A program made the position numbers and the translations under genes. From Labyrinthula sp. Ha (taxonomy: Eukaryota; Sar; Bigyra; Labyrinthulida; Labyrinthulaceae), in the NCBI GenBank assembly GCA_015227615.1, contig JAALGZ010000008.1:1426001-1490000 (forward strand): 64,000 nt of DNA, read 5' to 3'. Each line of letters begins with the position of its first letter. Within the stretch, counting starts at the first letter, position 1. Below, piece by piece: positions 30,128-39,392 of the stretch. The notes beneath the pieces were generated by a model. It was not told where the DNA came from and did not search any database. It saw only the letters and a list, made by a program, of their open reading frames with translations.

Positions 30128-30488
30128 ATTGAGGTTTTCCGTCCTTTTAAATGTGTAAAAAAGACGTGCGCAACTAGGACCTTCGAGAAGCTTTCAAAGT
30201 AAACAGACTTCGGTAGAATATAGTAGAAATAATTAGTCGTAGACTTCAGTAGAACAATAAAGATAAGTTCCTTTTTATAACAATGCTTTTTTATGACTTA
30301 ATAAACTGCCAATTAACGGTTCGTATTTCAAGTTTTATTATCGACTACCAGCATTAGAATGACGTGTCAAACTACGTATAACGATATATCACGACTTGAG
30401 CTTCAGCATATCCATATAACCTACTTCTTAATACATATATTGGTAAAAGGAATAAGCGACCCAAGAAGATATCAAATCTCGCATAACA
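30128..30488 (-). repeat. 5' LTR of Gypsy-2
   Basis: 361 bp, near-identical to 23048-23408; followed on the plus strand by TTGT, the candidate target duplication. Confidence 0.95.
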
Positions 30489-30492
30489 TTGT

Positions 30493-31103
30493 TATAGACG
30501 AAAACTCGAAAAGTAAGAAATAAGAAAAAGAGAGAAAGGAGGAAATTTGTTTCTTTTAAATCTTCTTGCTATTTATTTTATTTCTAATATTTATATTGAC
30601 TTAATGATACAATGACTTAAAACACCAGAAACTTTAATACGACAGACGTTGATTCGCTTCCAAGGTGAGCACCAAACCTGTCTTAATTTAGAGTTTGTTC
30701 ATAGAAAGAGAAGTTGTTAAACTATTTTGTGGGTAAGGCCGTGATGAACTAAACATTCTCGCATAAAAACATACATTGGTATACTTTAACCTTTGGTCTA
30801 AACATTTTACACCAGCAATAAAAATATTGTTACGGAAGGCGGCTTGTATGTACAGAAAAAACTTAAATTTAATACGATACTAGGAGTGAATATTTAACTT
30901 CAATGAACTAAATATTATTTTGAGCAGAGAAGAGTGGATGTTTTATGGGGGGAGAACAATCAACAATATATTTTTCTTCCTTGTACAGAAAGGAGGTTCA
31001 ATGGCATAAAAGGAGTTAAAAGGCTGGTTATTATATGTTATGACTTTGTATTTAAGAACAGATTGAACACTACTAACATAACTCTGATAACTTCATAGTA
31101 CTA
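30493..31103. other. Gene-free stretch
   Basis: About 600 bp of AT-rich DNA between Gypsy-2 and the first membrane-protein gene. Nothing recognisable seen. Confidence 0.55.
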
Positions 31104-31514
31104 TTACTGATCTTCAGTCAATGATATTCCAATCCTAGGAACATCTGTAGGGGAGCTTGTTGGATGTGCTGTTGGGAATGTTGTAGGGTAAAGGCTGGGT
31201 TGATTAGTTGGAGAATACGTAGGAGATATTGTGGGTTTATTTGTTGGAGAAGCTGTAGGGGATGATGTAGGAACAAAACTAGGTTGATTGGTTGGAGTGA
31301 ACGTAGGAGATATTGTGGGGCTTAAAAAAGGTGTATTTTTTGAAGGTAAAAAGATATAACCAAGAGTTAGTTCAATGATGAGGAAACTTATATTCAACAG
31401 AATGAGCAATTTGAACAATCTTGACTCTCTTTCCGCAATTTCTATAGTGTTTTTTACTTGTCTTACAGAAAATACTGAAGTTTTTTGTATATCTCTTGCT
31501 CTTGGAGGTTTCAT
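31104..31514 (-). CDS. Single-pass membrane protein with Pro/Thr/Ser repeat stalk, short family member
   Basis: 136 residues, ATG at 31514. Basic N-terminus, one transmembrane segment at about residues 37-56 (LLILLNISFLIIELTLGYIF), then about 60 residues of PT/SPT repeats (SPTISPTFTPTNQPS and similar) with a roughly four-residue period, and a stop right after LTEDQ. The related gene at 32842-33462 has the same N-terminal basic/TM/SPT layout but continues after LSTNELEKLC into a Cys-rich domain. This copy therefore appears to lack the ectodomain: either truncated or continued by an exon I could not find. SPT-rich stalks are typical of extracellular, often O-glycosylated segments. Function unknown. 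Confidence 0.55.
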   Translation of the reverse strand: MKPPRARDIQKTSVFSVRQVKNTIEIAERESRLFKLLILLNISFLIIELTLGYIFLPSKNTPFLSPTISPTFTPTNQPSFVPTSSPTASPTNKPTISPTYSPTNQPSLYPTTFPTAHPTSSPTDVPRIGISLTEDQ

Positions 31515-32841
31515 TTTATTAATTAGATATGTTTTTTATTGTTTGAAATGAACAGTTTGTTTTTTATCCTCTTTAAAAGCTGGAACATTTTTAATGAACA
31601 AACCATATATAAAAAATAATGTTATTCTGGAACAGTACATAAAAAAAAGAACCATTTAATATTTGGAAAACCACAATATTATAATAAATAAGATGATTGT
31701 TTATTTAGAACGAGTAAATTTTGGTTTTATGTAAACATTTATTTATATATTCTGTTATCTCCCGAATATGATAAAGAAAAGAACCTTTTGCTGTTTTACA
31801 TAAACAGTGTATAAATATTTTTATTTCATTCATAAACGTAAAATATATATTTTAGAATGAAGGAAAAGACAAGATTAACAAAAAATGTAATATCAAACTA
31901 TATATTATTCAAGAACATTACTTACACAGTAGCTAAGATTATATGAATAGCTTTTAACAAATTAGAAGAGAATGATATTAAGCTTGGTATCTTTGTAGAG
32001 CAGTTTAACATATTCATTTATTTGTAATAAACTTGGTTTATCTCTTCAATGCAAAGTTAACATGATGAAGAAAATTCACGACAATATTTTAGTGAAACTA
32101 TTAGACTAAAAGGTATTTTAAGTTTGTTCAGACTATAAAAACTCATATTGATAAAAAAGAAAACCAAGAGAGGAAAATAATGTGAATGCTGAAGTATGAA
32201 AACTTCTAATTATAAGAAAATAAACAACATATTACAAACATATAGAAAAACTTGATGAAGACACATCTGAATTTTGGAACCAAAAAATATAGGTTGAATA
32301 AATTGAAAAGGCTTTATAGGATGTTACTAGAATATTAAAAGACCACATCCTTGCAGAAGTTGCAGAAATGAGCTTGAAGCAGGGTTTACACTTTAGCAAT
32401 AAAGACTATGCTTAAAAATGACGACAGAAGTAAATACAATGGGTTTCTATTATGTAAAAAATACCAGTTCTTCTACTTGATTCCAAAATTAAAAGCTAAG
32501 TATCTTCGTTTTTTGTTAAAACAAAATATTTTTTAGCCAGTATTCATCTGTAATTATTTTATTTCAACCAAATATTCTATAACTGGATAATTTCAGATAG
32601 CTGAGTTATGAAACAGAAGTACTTATAAGATTGGGATATGACTGTCTCTTTAGAATGAATTTTAATCCATGGCTTTAGGTGTTTTTTTTTTGTATAAAAC
32701 TTATTTGAGATAGAGTACTATTCTTAACAGTATTTGTAAGCTATCTAGAAACTAGGGCCTTAATTTATAACTGAAGAAGTTTATTGTCTTCTATAAGAAT
32801 TGAATTTAATGTTAAAACATAAACTAAAAGGTGGAAGTAAG
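31515..32841. other. Gene-free AT-rich stretch
   Basis: About 1.3 kb of very AT-rich DNA between two related membrane-protein genes; no gene or repeat seen. Confidence 0.55.
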
Positions 32842-33462
32842 TTAATCACTACAACAATACTCGAAATGATGACTATCTTCACAAGTATTTACACGTGGTA
32901 CTTTAACAGAACCACAACAAACCTGAATATCGAGTGCATGACGTAAAAGCTCTGTTGAAAAACCAGTAAAAATCTCATATCTCGCAATGTCAAAACCCGA
33001 ATATGTATTGGTATTCTGGTCGAAATAAAAATAAGTAACACAATGACAGAGATCACATAGTTTCTCTAACTCATTAGTTGAAAGGAAAAACTCTGATGTT
33101 GGAAATTGTGTTGGTGAAGATGAAGGTAAAAAAGTTGGTGATAGGCTTGGATTTTTAGTTGGTGATAGGCTTGGTTTTGTAGTTGGTGATAGGCTTGGAT
33201 TTGTAGTTGGTGATAGGCTTGGATTTGAAGTTGGTGATAGGCTTGGATTTGTAGTTGGCTCTTTAGTAGGAGAGGTAGTAGGAAACTCTGTAGTTAATGG
33301 TGAGTCGTTTTCTTGAGGTAAATAAATAAATCCAACACATATTTCTACACTCAGGAAGAGGATGTTCAAGAGGAGCACTGTACGAAATAGTTTCTTTTCC
33401 TTTTTTTTCTGTCTTTCTGTGGTAAAGAGATTTGCATTAGTTTTTTCTTGTGAATTTTTCAT
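32842..33462 (-). CDS. Single-pass membrane protein with NPSLSPT repeats and Cys-rich domain
   Basis: 206 residues; I start at the first ATG of the frame (33462, MKNSQEK). A Lys-rich juxtamembrane segment is followed by one TM helix (about residues 27-48, VLLLNILFLSVEICVGFIYL), giving an N-in/C-out type II topology by the positive-inside rule. A stalk holds five 8-residue NPSLSPTx repeats. The C-terminal domain (ELEKLCDLCHCVTYFYF ... CCGS ... NTC ... YCCSD) has eight Cys including two CC pairs, and shares the C-x3-4-C-[LV]-x4-F and terminal CC pattern with the other family members at 36, 49, 50, 60 and 61 kb. It lacks their PQFxQ[YF]AGE cytoplasmic module and intron. Function unknown; a surface protein is inferred. 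Confidence 0.7.
   Translation of the reverse strand: MKNSQEKTNANLFTTERQKKKEKKLFRTVLLLNILFLSVEICVGFIYLPQENDSPLTTEFPTTSPTKEPTTNPSLSPTSNPSLSPTTNPSLSPTTKPSLSPTKNPSLSPTFLPSSSPTQFPTSEFFLSTNELEKLCDLCHCVTYFYFDQNTNTYSGFDIARYEIFTGFSTELLRHALDIQVCCGSVKVPRVNTCEDSHHFEYCCSD
33134..33253 (-). repeat. In-frame 24-bp tandem repeat, five copies
   Basis: Five consecutive 24-bp units (plus-strand core GTTGGTGATAGGCTTGG) encode the NPSLSPTx stalk. Units differ at one or a few positions near their ends. The unit length is a multiple of three, so copy-number change would alter stalk length without shifting the frame. Confidence 0.9.
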
Positions 33463-33486
33463 TTTAGTTTTGTTTTTGTTACACAA

Positions 33487-34544
33487 TATATAAAGTTTAT
33501 TATATTTTATTATTTACATTTTTACTATTTTGGAACACTTGTCAGGTTATTCCCGGAATGAACAAGTTCATGACGGATAAGAAAAAAGCATATAAAAAAG
33601 TATAACACAAAATGAAAAGTGCAAAAATAATCTCTAATGAGAAACCAACTAGTATAATTCTAATATATGCTTTCGTATTAGACTTGTATTTTAATAGAAT
33701 AACTTATTTTCTTTGATTTTTTTCATTAATAGAAATTTCACCTGTAGACAGTTAGTAAAACAAAAGTACAGGTAATAAACTGTAATTATTCTTGAAAAAA
33801 AGGATTATTTTCTTTATTTTGTGAATGGGTTTATAGTATCAATTCGTAAACCAGCTATAGGATATTAATACTATTTGTTGTTTTTTTAAAATTACAATTT
33901 AACATTGCATAAAATTTTTATCAAAAAAAATAATATACTTTGGAAAAATTATAAAATACATATATATTTTGCTCTTAAAACTATTTTTCTAGCAACTACG
34001 CATATTACTGAAAGCATCTTAAATGTTCTTGTATAAATGTTGTTCCAAAATCCAAGAATTGCATACAAAAAATATATAAATAACTTTGACAAGTAAATAT
34101 TAAATATTATATTCTTACTTTTATACTAAGAACATTATTTCATATTATAAAACATACTACTCAATATATCCATAGCAATAATCTGTAGTTATCAATGTAT
34201 CTGGACGGTTCTAATTTTGAAAATAAACTGGATTCTCATGAGATCATGAGATAGTTTAATCCTGGAGAACCTTGACCGCATGTTCACAATAATGGTTTGT
34301 ATCTAGAAACCTATTCTAGTTCTTGTCTCAAATGTTATATTCAGAGCAGGATCAATTAGTACATGTAGTTTTCAAGTCGCTTGAGAAAAGGATGGCTTTC
34401 CTTCGTCGAGTATTCTATTGTCATATAACTTAGAGATCTCGTAGGAGAATCACTGCTAGTACAAGTAATTGGTAATGAAAAACTTGGTTTTCTGTCTATT
34501 ATCAACCAAATCTTCTGTTCCAGGTTTTGCTCTATGATTCTTCT
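33487..34544. other. Gene-free stretch
   Basis: About 1 kb, AT-rich, no recognisable feature. The decayed ectodomain of the neighbouring pseudogene might extend into 34200-34544 but I could not align it. Confidence 0.5.
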
Positions 34545-35025
34545 TCTAGTTTACTAGCATAAGAATAAGAGATGTAACAAGAGCAACGATATACAGAACC
34601 AAACACAATATACTATATTTCTTTATCCTTTTCTTTCTCTGTATAGCATCGTATATTTTTTGTCGTTCATTTCAAATTTCAATTTAGTATTCTTTTCTAG
34701 CTAACTCTTCATCTCTTCTTTTCATCTCACCAGCAAATTGTTGAAATTGTGGAGCATTTTTATATTTTTTAATTGCATTTGATTTAGCAATAGCTACAGC
34801 AACAGTATTTACTAAACATAAATAAAATAAAAAAGTTACCTGACTGAAAAGATAGAACAAAAGTATGTGGAACCACATAAGCTACTGCTGAAAAAGACAT
34901 AATCTGTGTAGTTGCTGTTGAGATGTGGTTCTGATCAAAAGTATCGTCTACAAAAGTATCTTCTATCATAAATATAGGGTTAGAAGAAGAAAATGAAGAA
35001 AGTATTGGTCAAGCATTAGGTTTAT
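34545..35025 (-). pseudogene. Decayed member of the PQFxQ[YF]AGE membrane-protein family
   Basis: Translation of the minus strand gives KPNA, a TGA stop, then PILSS ... MIEDTFVDDTF ... TTQIMSFSAVAYVVP, matching exon 1 of the 49-kb gene (RPNAKPIPPS ... DTFFNDTFDDE ... TTQIMPFPAATYVDP). A 28-nt GT...AG intron (34812-34839) sits at the family position, and exon 2 reads NTVAVAIAKSNAIKKYKN then APQFQQFAGEMKRRDEELAR before a frame disruption; KKYTMLYREKKRIKK-like remnants follow. The starting ATG is gone, there is a premature stop in exon 1 and a shift in exon 2. A host-gene relic, clearly from the subfamily at 36 and 49 kb. Confidence 0.8.
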
Positions 35026-35909
35026 TTTTTTAGTTTTTTGATAACTTAATTTATAAATCTTTGTTTTGATATTTTTTATGTTAGTTTTTTACTCATGGAA
35101 CAAAAAATACAGTTTGGATGAAATAATTTATAATATGTTTGCGTTATGATAATTAAATAAAATATATTAATTTATTAGTGAAAAAGATTGGAATAAATAA
35201 AAAAAAATATTTTTTTTTGGATTATCCAAATAATATAAGTATATTATTTATTCACAATATTGATTTTAAACTAAGAGATATTTAAATATTATATAGATTT
35301 AATATACTTATTTATAACTATACTTTAACCTTTCAACTTAAATAAGAGAGTAATCAAAGGAAAGTAATTTGAACTTTCCATCTAAAAGTAGGGTTTATTT
35401 ATTAAAGAATCTATAACTTAGATTGAATAGAAATAGTAGAATATAATTCTTTAATACTTTTATTCTTTTTTGATAGACAAACATGAATGTTTTGAAAATT
35501 CTTCTTGTGCAATACAGTGTTGGTTTATTAAATATATTTAACTATTTATTCTTTTTATAAACTATATTTCTGCTTATTAAAGAACTAGTTAATAAAGTGG
35601 TTTATATTAATAAAAAGTTATTCAAGAAGAAAAGTTGTTATGACAGGATATTATTAAAATACAGAAACAAGAATACAACATACCAATGACAAGAAAATAA
35701 GAACATTTGTAGTAAATTTTGTGATTTTATAATAAATTAGGCTATAGTTTCTCAAATTCTATTTAATTTGATATAAACATATAAATAATAGTTTGTTTTT
35801 GTTGATATTTCATTTAAATCTCACTTTGACTGGAAGAAGCCAAAAAATGCAAATATAAATCTTTGAATTTTAGCTCAATAAAAAGGAATTTCAGAAACAA
35901 AAGCATAAC
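35026..35909. other. Gene-free AT-rich stretch
   Basis: About 880 bp, extremely AT-rich, no feature recognised. Confidence 0.55.
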
Positions 35910-36753
35910 TTATTTAATTCTTTTACTTTCATCTGGGCACGGTTTTTTTGTAAGTTCTCCATTACTGTCGGTCAGTGGACAACAAATGCTGTCTTCGTTG
36001 AGATCAATACAACAATCACACTTTAGATTGGCTTGCTTTAATTCACAATCTGAATCTTTAAGAGTAAGGTCAAATACATTTTTTGCAGTTTGATTTTCTA
36101 GTCTTTTTCTTTCACAATCATCAGTATCATTCTTGGTAAAAACTACTTCATATAACTCAGTACCACTATTAAAAATAATATGATCCAAACATTTTATCAA
36201 AGAACATTTACTCTCAAGTTGCTCCTTTGACAATTTGGTAACAACTGAAACTGCACCATCGTCAATTCTATTACGAGTTAAACCAATAGGTAGAACAATC
36301 AGAAATACAAGAAAAAGAATAATCAACCCAACTCTTTTATATTGTTCTATTTTCTTTTTCTTTTGTTGTCTATAATAGATCTTTTGTGGTTCTTTTGAAA
36401 CTTCAATAGTTAAACCCATTCTAGCTAATTCTTCATCTCTTCTCTTCATCTCACCAGCAAATTGTTGAAATTGTGGAGTATTCTTATATTCTTTAATTGC
36501 ATTTGATTTAGCAATAGCCAAATCAACAGTATTTACTAAACATAAATAAAATATAAAATAAAATACAAGTTTCAAAACTTTGAAAAGAAGCTCTTGGATC
36601 AACATAAGTTGCTGCTGAAAAAGGCATTATCGTAGTTGTAGTTGAGGAGATATGATTTTCATCGTATTCATAGTCAAGGAAAGTATCGTCTGTTTGGGAG
36701 TTTACTCTAGACGAGGTAACTGAAGAAGAAGCTGGTCTTTGACCTGGTTTCAT
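35910..36753 (-). CDS. Single-pass membrane protein, PQFxQ[YF]AGE family (36-kb copy), two exons
   Basis: Exon 1 36567-36753 (ATG at 36753), 31-nt intron 36536-36566 (GTATTTTATT...TTATGTTTAG), exon 2 35910-36535; 270 residues. The splice joins ...RASFQSFET to L-NTVDLAIAKS in phase 1, aligning residue by residue with the 49-kb copy (RASVQTFQS to M-NTIDLAVAKS). Residues about 63-122 are the family cytoplasmic module (NAIKEYKNTPQFQQFAGEM, KRRDEEL, IEVSKEPQKIY). One TM helix at about 131-148. The ectodomain has ten or more Cys, including CSLIKCLDHIIF, CDCC and CC. N-in/C-out by charge. Without splicing, exon 1 would run into a stop shortly after the intron start. Unknown function. Confidence 0.8.
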
Positions 36754-38690
36754 TAATTCTTCTATAAAAATTTATTCTTTTTATTATGAATTCTTTTATA
36801 TGTTCTATTTTGACTTCTTAATCCTGTTTGTTTTTTGGTTTTAGAACAGTTTATGTCGTTTTATCTGTTTTCCTGTTTAATAAGTACAAACATTTCAAAA
36901 ACTTCCTTGTAATCTAACGATACAATCTCTATTCCACATTTATTATAAAACACACACTAACGTTTCATATTGGTATTCCATGCCCAATTCTAGTCAATAA
37001 TTCATCCCGGCATTCAGTAGATATATAATAGAGTTTAAATCTACAGACATAAATAAATATATATATATATTAATATTATTAAAAATAAATATATAAATAC
37101 AAAAGAATAAAGAATTTTGTAAAATTTAGTAAAGGAAATAAAATAATATATATTGAGAATAGGAGTAGATAATATTATATAATTATTAAGAATATACACT
37201 AGTATTTTATTGTCTTAACTCTTCTTTTCTTCTATAAAAATTGTGAGAATTACCCAGTACTTATTTAAGTTTGACCTGTAGATAATTTTACTTAAAGCTT
37301 AAACAGATAGGTCACATATCACCGGAGGAAATCTTTTGCATCAGGATTATATAATTTTTTAGGTGATGCCTTTGGGCCCCAAAGGTATAGGCAGGTGTCT
37401 AGGAAGGATCAAATAAAGCAATCGTACACAGCAGCGAGTGGAAGCTGAATAACAAAATTAGTTTGGACATAGCAAAGGTTGGAGATGTTCCATAAGAATG
37501 GGGCACTAAGAATATGTTAACTTAATCTTTTGAACCTAAATTACAAAAGTTTCAGAAAACACAGTCAGTAATAACAACAAACTCAACTTGGGTTCTTAAG
37601 TTAATGCAGCAATATCTCAATTCAAACTGTCGAAGAAAGAAGTATACCTTTGGAGAGCAGGCTCAATCCCCAGAGCTGGAGAGGTTGAGACCTTGTCAAG
37701 TAAATTTCCATTTGGAAAATCTACAAGTTAGTTTCCAATAGTTTTACCTACTACAGAGTAATGAACCTCAAGATATGATATAGTTTATTTTCTGATAGCA
37801 TATGGTTGTAGCTCCTGAAGAAAATAATAATTTCTTACGACATGGCCATGTAACCATAGCTATTAGTCGTTATTCCAGGGTATTGAACTACATCTCTCTG
37901 ACCAGTAAATAGGTTTTTTCTTTGCTCAATAGTCATAGGTATAATTTGTTCTACTGTAGCCTCAATAATTGTGAACACATAGGTTGCCTTTTACTCTTAG
38001 AATAAGGTTTCATTGTGGCCTGGAAACAAGCACAAACATCAACTCAGGTTTCTATTTCATTTATTGCACAGGCTGCTATTCAGGACTTGAAACTTTGTGC
38101 TGTCTCACGATATGGTGGTTTGGTATTATGAAGAGTAGGCCTCTTTTTCCATTTCCAGATAACTATTGGCAAGATATATACATTTATAAACGATTAGTAC
38201 TAAATATAGTATCCACCTGAGTTTAACTAACATGAATTCAAAATTTTTAATATGAATTCATTGTTGAAAAGTTGTCAAGTTTCATCTTTTAGAGTTCGTT
38301 TTTCTTCGAATATGTTCGTATTTGAAAGTTTTAATTTATATAAGATATAGAACAAAATTCTTTATAGGTTATCTTCGGAAATATTTAATAAAGTATTTCT
38401 CGGAAAATAGTTAAATAATAAAAAGGTTGTACTGAATTATAAATTAATCTAATACTTTATTCTTAATGGAATACTCTGCTCATTTATAAAACTTAAACTA
38501 TAAAACTCATATATATATAATAATGGTATTGTAACAATATTGTAATACCAAATTTATTTTTATTTCAATATTTTCGGGAAAATAATTTACACAGAATCCT
38601 TATTCGTTGAATATTTTCCATGACCACTTTAATACAAATAACTCTTTTTTCGGAACAAGTACAATATTCATCAAACAAAACTTATTCAAA
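36754..38690. other. Gene-free stretch
   Basis: About 1.9 kb without a supported gene. It contains a TA-rich microsatellite near 37055 and a short GC-rich palindrome CCTTTGGGCCCCAAAGG (37369-37385), unusual for its AT-rich surroundings, but nothing I can assign. Confidence 0.5.
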
Positions 38691-39392
38691 ATGAAAATTG
38701 AATTATACTTTGACATTGTTTCACCATATACTGCTCTTAATCTGGCGTTTTTAAGAAGATACAAAGATATTTGGAACTTTGAGTTAATATTAAAACCAAT
38801 CTGTCAAGATGAAACCATGGCATTAGCACAAAACCGAGCTCCTGGATTAGTCCCGAACAAGATGCAACTAATGGGTAGCGAATTATCACCACATGCTCTT
38901 CCAAAACTCTATGGATATGAACTAAAACGTTTTCCTGTTGATTTTTATGGATTATGTGCTAAAATTCACTTTCTCCAATCTGCAGTTACTGCTTCTCAAG
39001 AGTATGGATTAAGCACTGAAGAACAACTGGATTTTATTCAAGCATTGACAGATGGAATTTATCAAGATGGTGATTGTAGAGATGCAGATGGAGAAATTCT
39101 TTGTGATGCTTCATTTGTTTTGAAATGTTTTGACAAATCTGGTATTGATGGAAAGAAAGTTGAAAATATTATGAAGTTGTATGCTCAAGAAGAATGTAAA
39201 AAGAGGTTAAGAGATAATATAAAAGAAGCAGTAAAACGTGGTGGATTTGGAAGTCCAACTATGTTTATTTCAGATGAGAAAAAAGGAATAAAAGAGTTTA
39301 TGGTATTTGGGTCAGATAGGTTTGAACTTGTAGCAAGTATTTGTGGACTTCCATATTATGGAGCTAATCTACAGTTAAAAGGCAACATTTAA
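38691..39392 (+). CDS. Kappa-class glutathione S-transferase / DsbA-like oxidoreductase, copy 1
   Basis: 233 residues; the first ATG of the frame is at 38691 (MKIELYFDIVSPY), matching the start of the second copy exactly. Thioredoxin-fold protein of the DsbA/2-hydroxychromene-2-carboxylate isomerase/GST-kappa family. FDIVSPYTAL at residues 7-16 holds the catalytic-type Ser11 that replaces the Cys pair of true thioredoxins; a helical insert follows; near the C-terminus GGFGSPTMFI contains the cis-proline loop and FGSDRFELV the conserved terminal helix of GST-kappa. These enzymes conjugate glutathione to electrophiles and in other eukaryotes act in mitochondria or peroxisomes; no targeting signal is evident here. 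A GST-independent isomerase role cannot be excluded. Confidence 0.88.
   Translation: MKIELYFDIVSPYTALNLAFLRRYKDIWNFELILKPICQDETMALAQNRAPGLVPNKMQLMGSELSPHALPKLYGYELKRFPVDFYGLCAKIHFLQSAVTASQEYGLSTEEQLDFIQALTDGIYQDGDCRDADGEILCDASFVLKCFDKSGIDGKKVENIMKLYAQEECKKRLRDNIKEAVKRGGFGSPTMFISDEKKGIKEFMVFGSDRFELVASICGLPYYGANLQLKGNI

Larger units (their letters stand above)
23048..30488 (-). mobile_element. Gypsy/chromodomain LTR retrotransposon 'Gypsy-2' with MT-A70 methyltransferase, broken
   Basis: Minus-strand Ty3/Gypsy element with two 361-bp LTRs (23048-23408 and 30128-30488) that differ at two positions in their distal 30 bp and look identical elsewhere. A candidate 4-bp target duplication TTGT lies at 23044-23047 and 30489-30492. 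Order on the minus strand: gag-protease, reverse transcriptase/RNase H, integrase, chromodomain, SANT/Myb-like segment and MT-A70 methyltransferase, then a purine tract (GGCGAGGGGG) just before the 3' LTR. The LTRs indicate a recent insertion, yet the pol region is broken in roughly half a dozen places while gag is one long open frame. Same architecture as Gypsy-1 but clearly different in sequence, LTR and length. Confidence 0.95.

Noticed and set aside
33134-33253. CRISPR-like array
   Set aside because: The repeats are contiguous 24-bp units without spacers, in frame within a eukaryotic coding region.
37369-37385. GC-rich palindrome CCTTTGGGCCCCAAAGG
   Set aside because: Single short palindrome with only weak echoes at 41.66 and 45.25 kb; not enough to define a repeat or a site.
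38607-38690. 28-residue N-terminal extension of kappa-GST copy 1
   Set aside because: It begins at a TTG; the paralogue at 47565 starts exactly at the residue matching the ATG at 38691.
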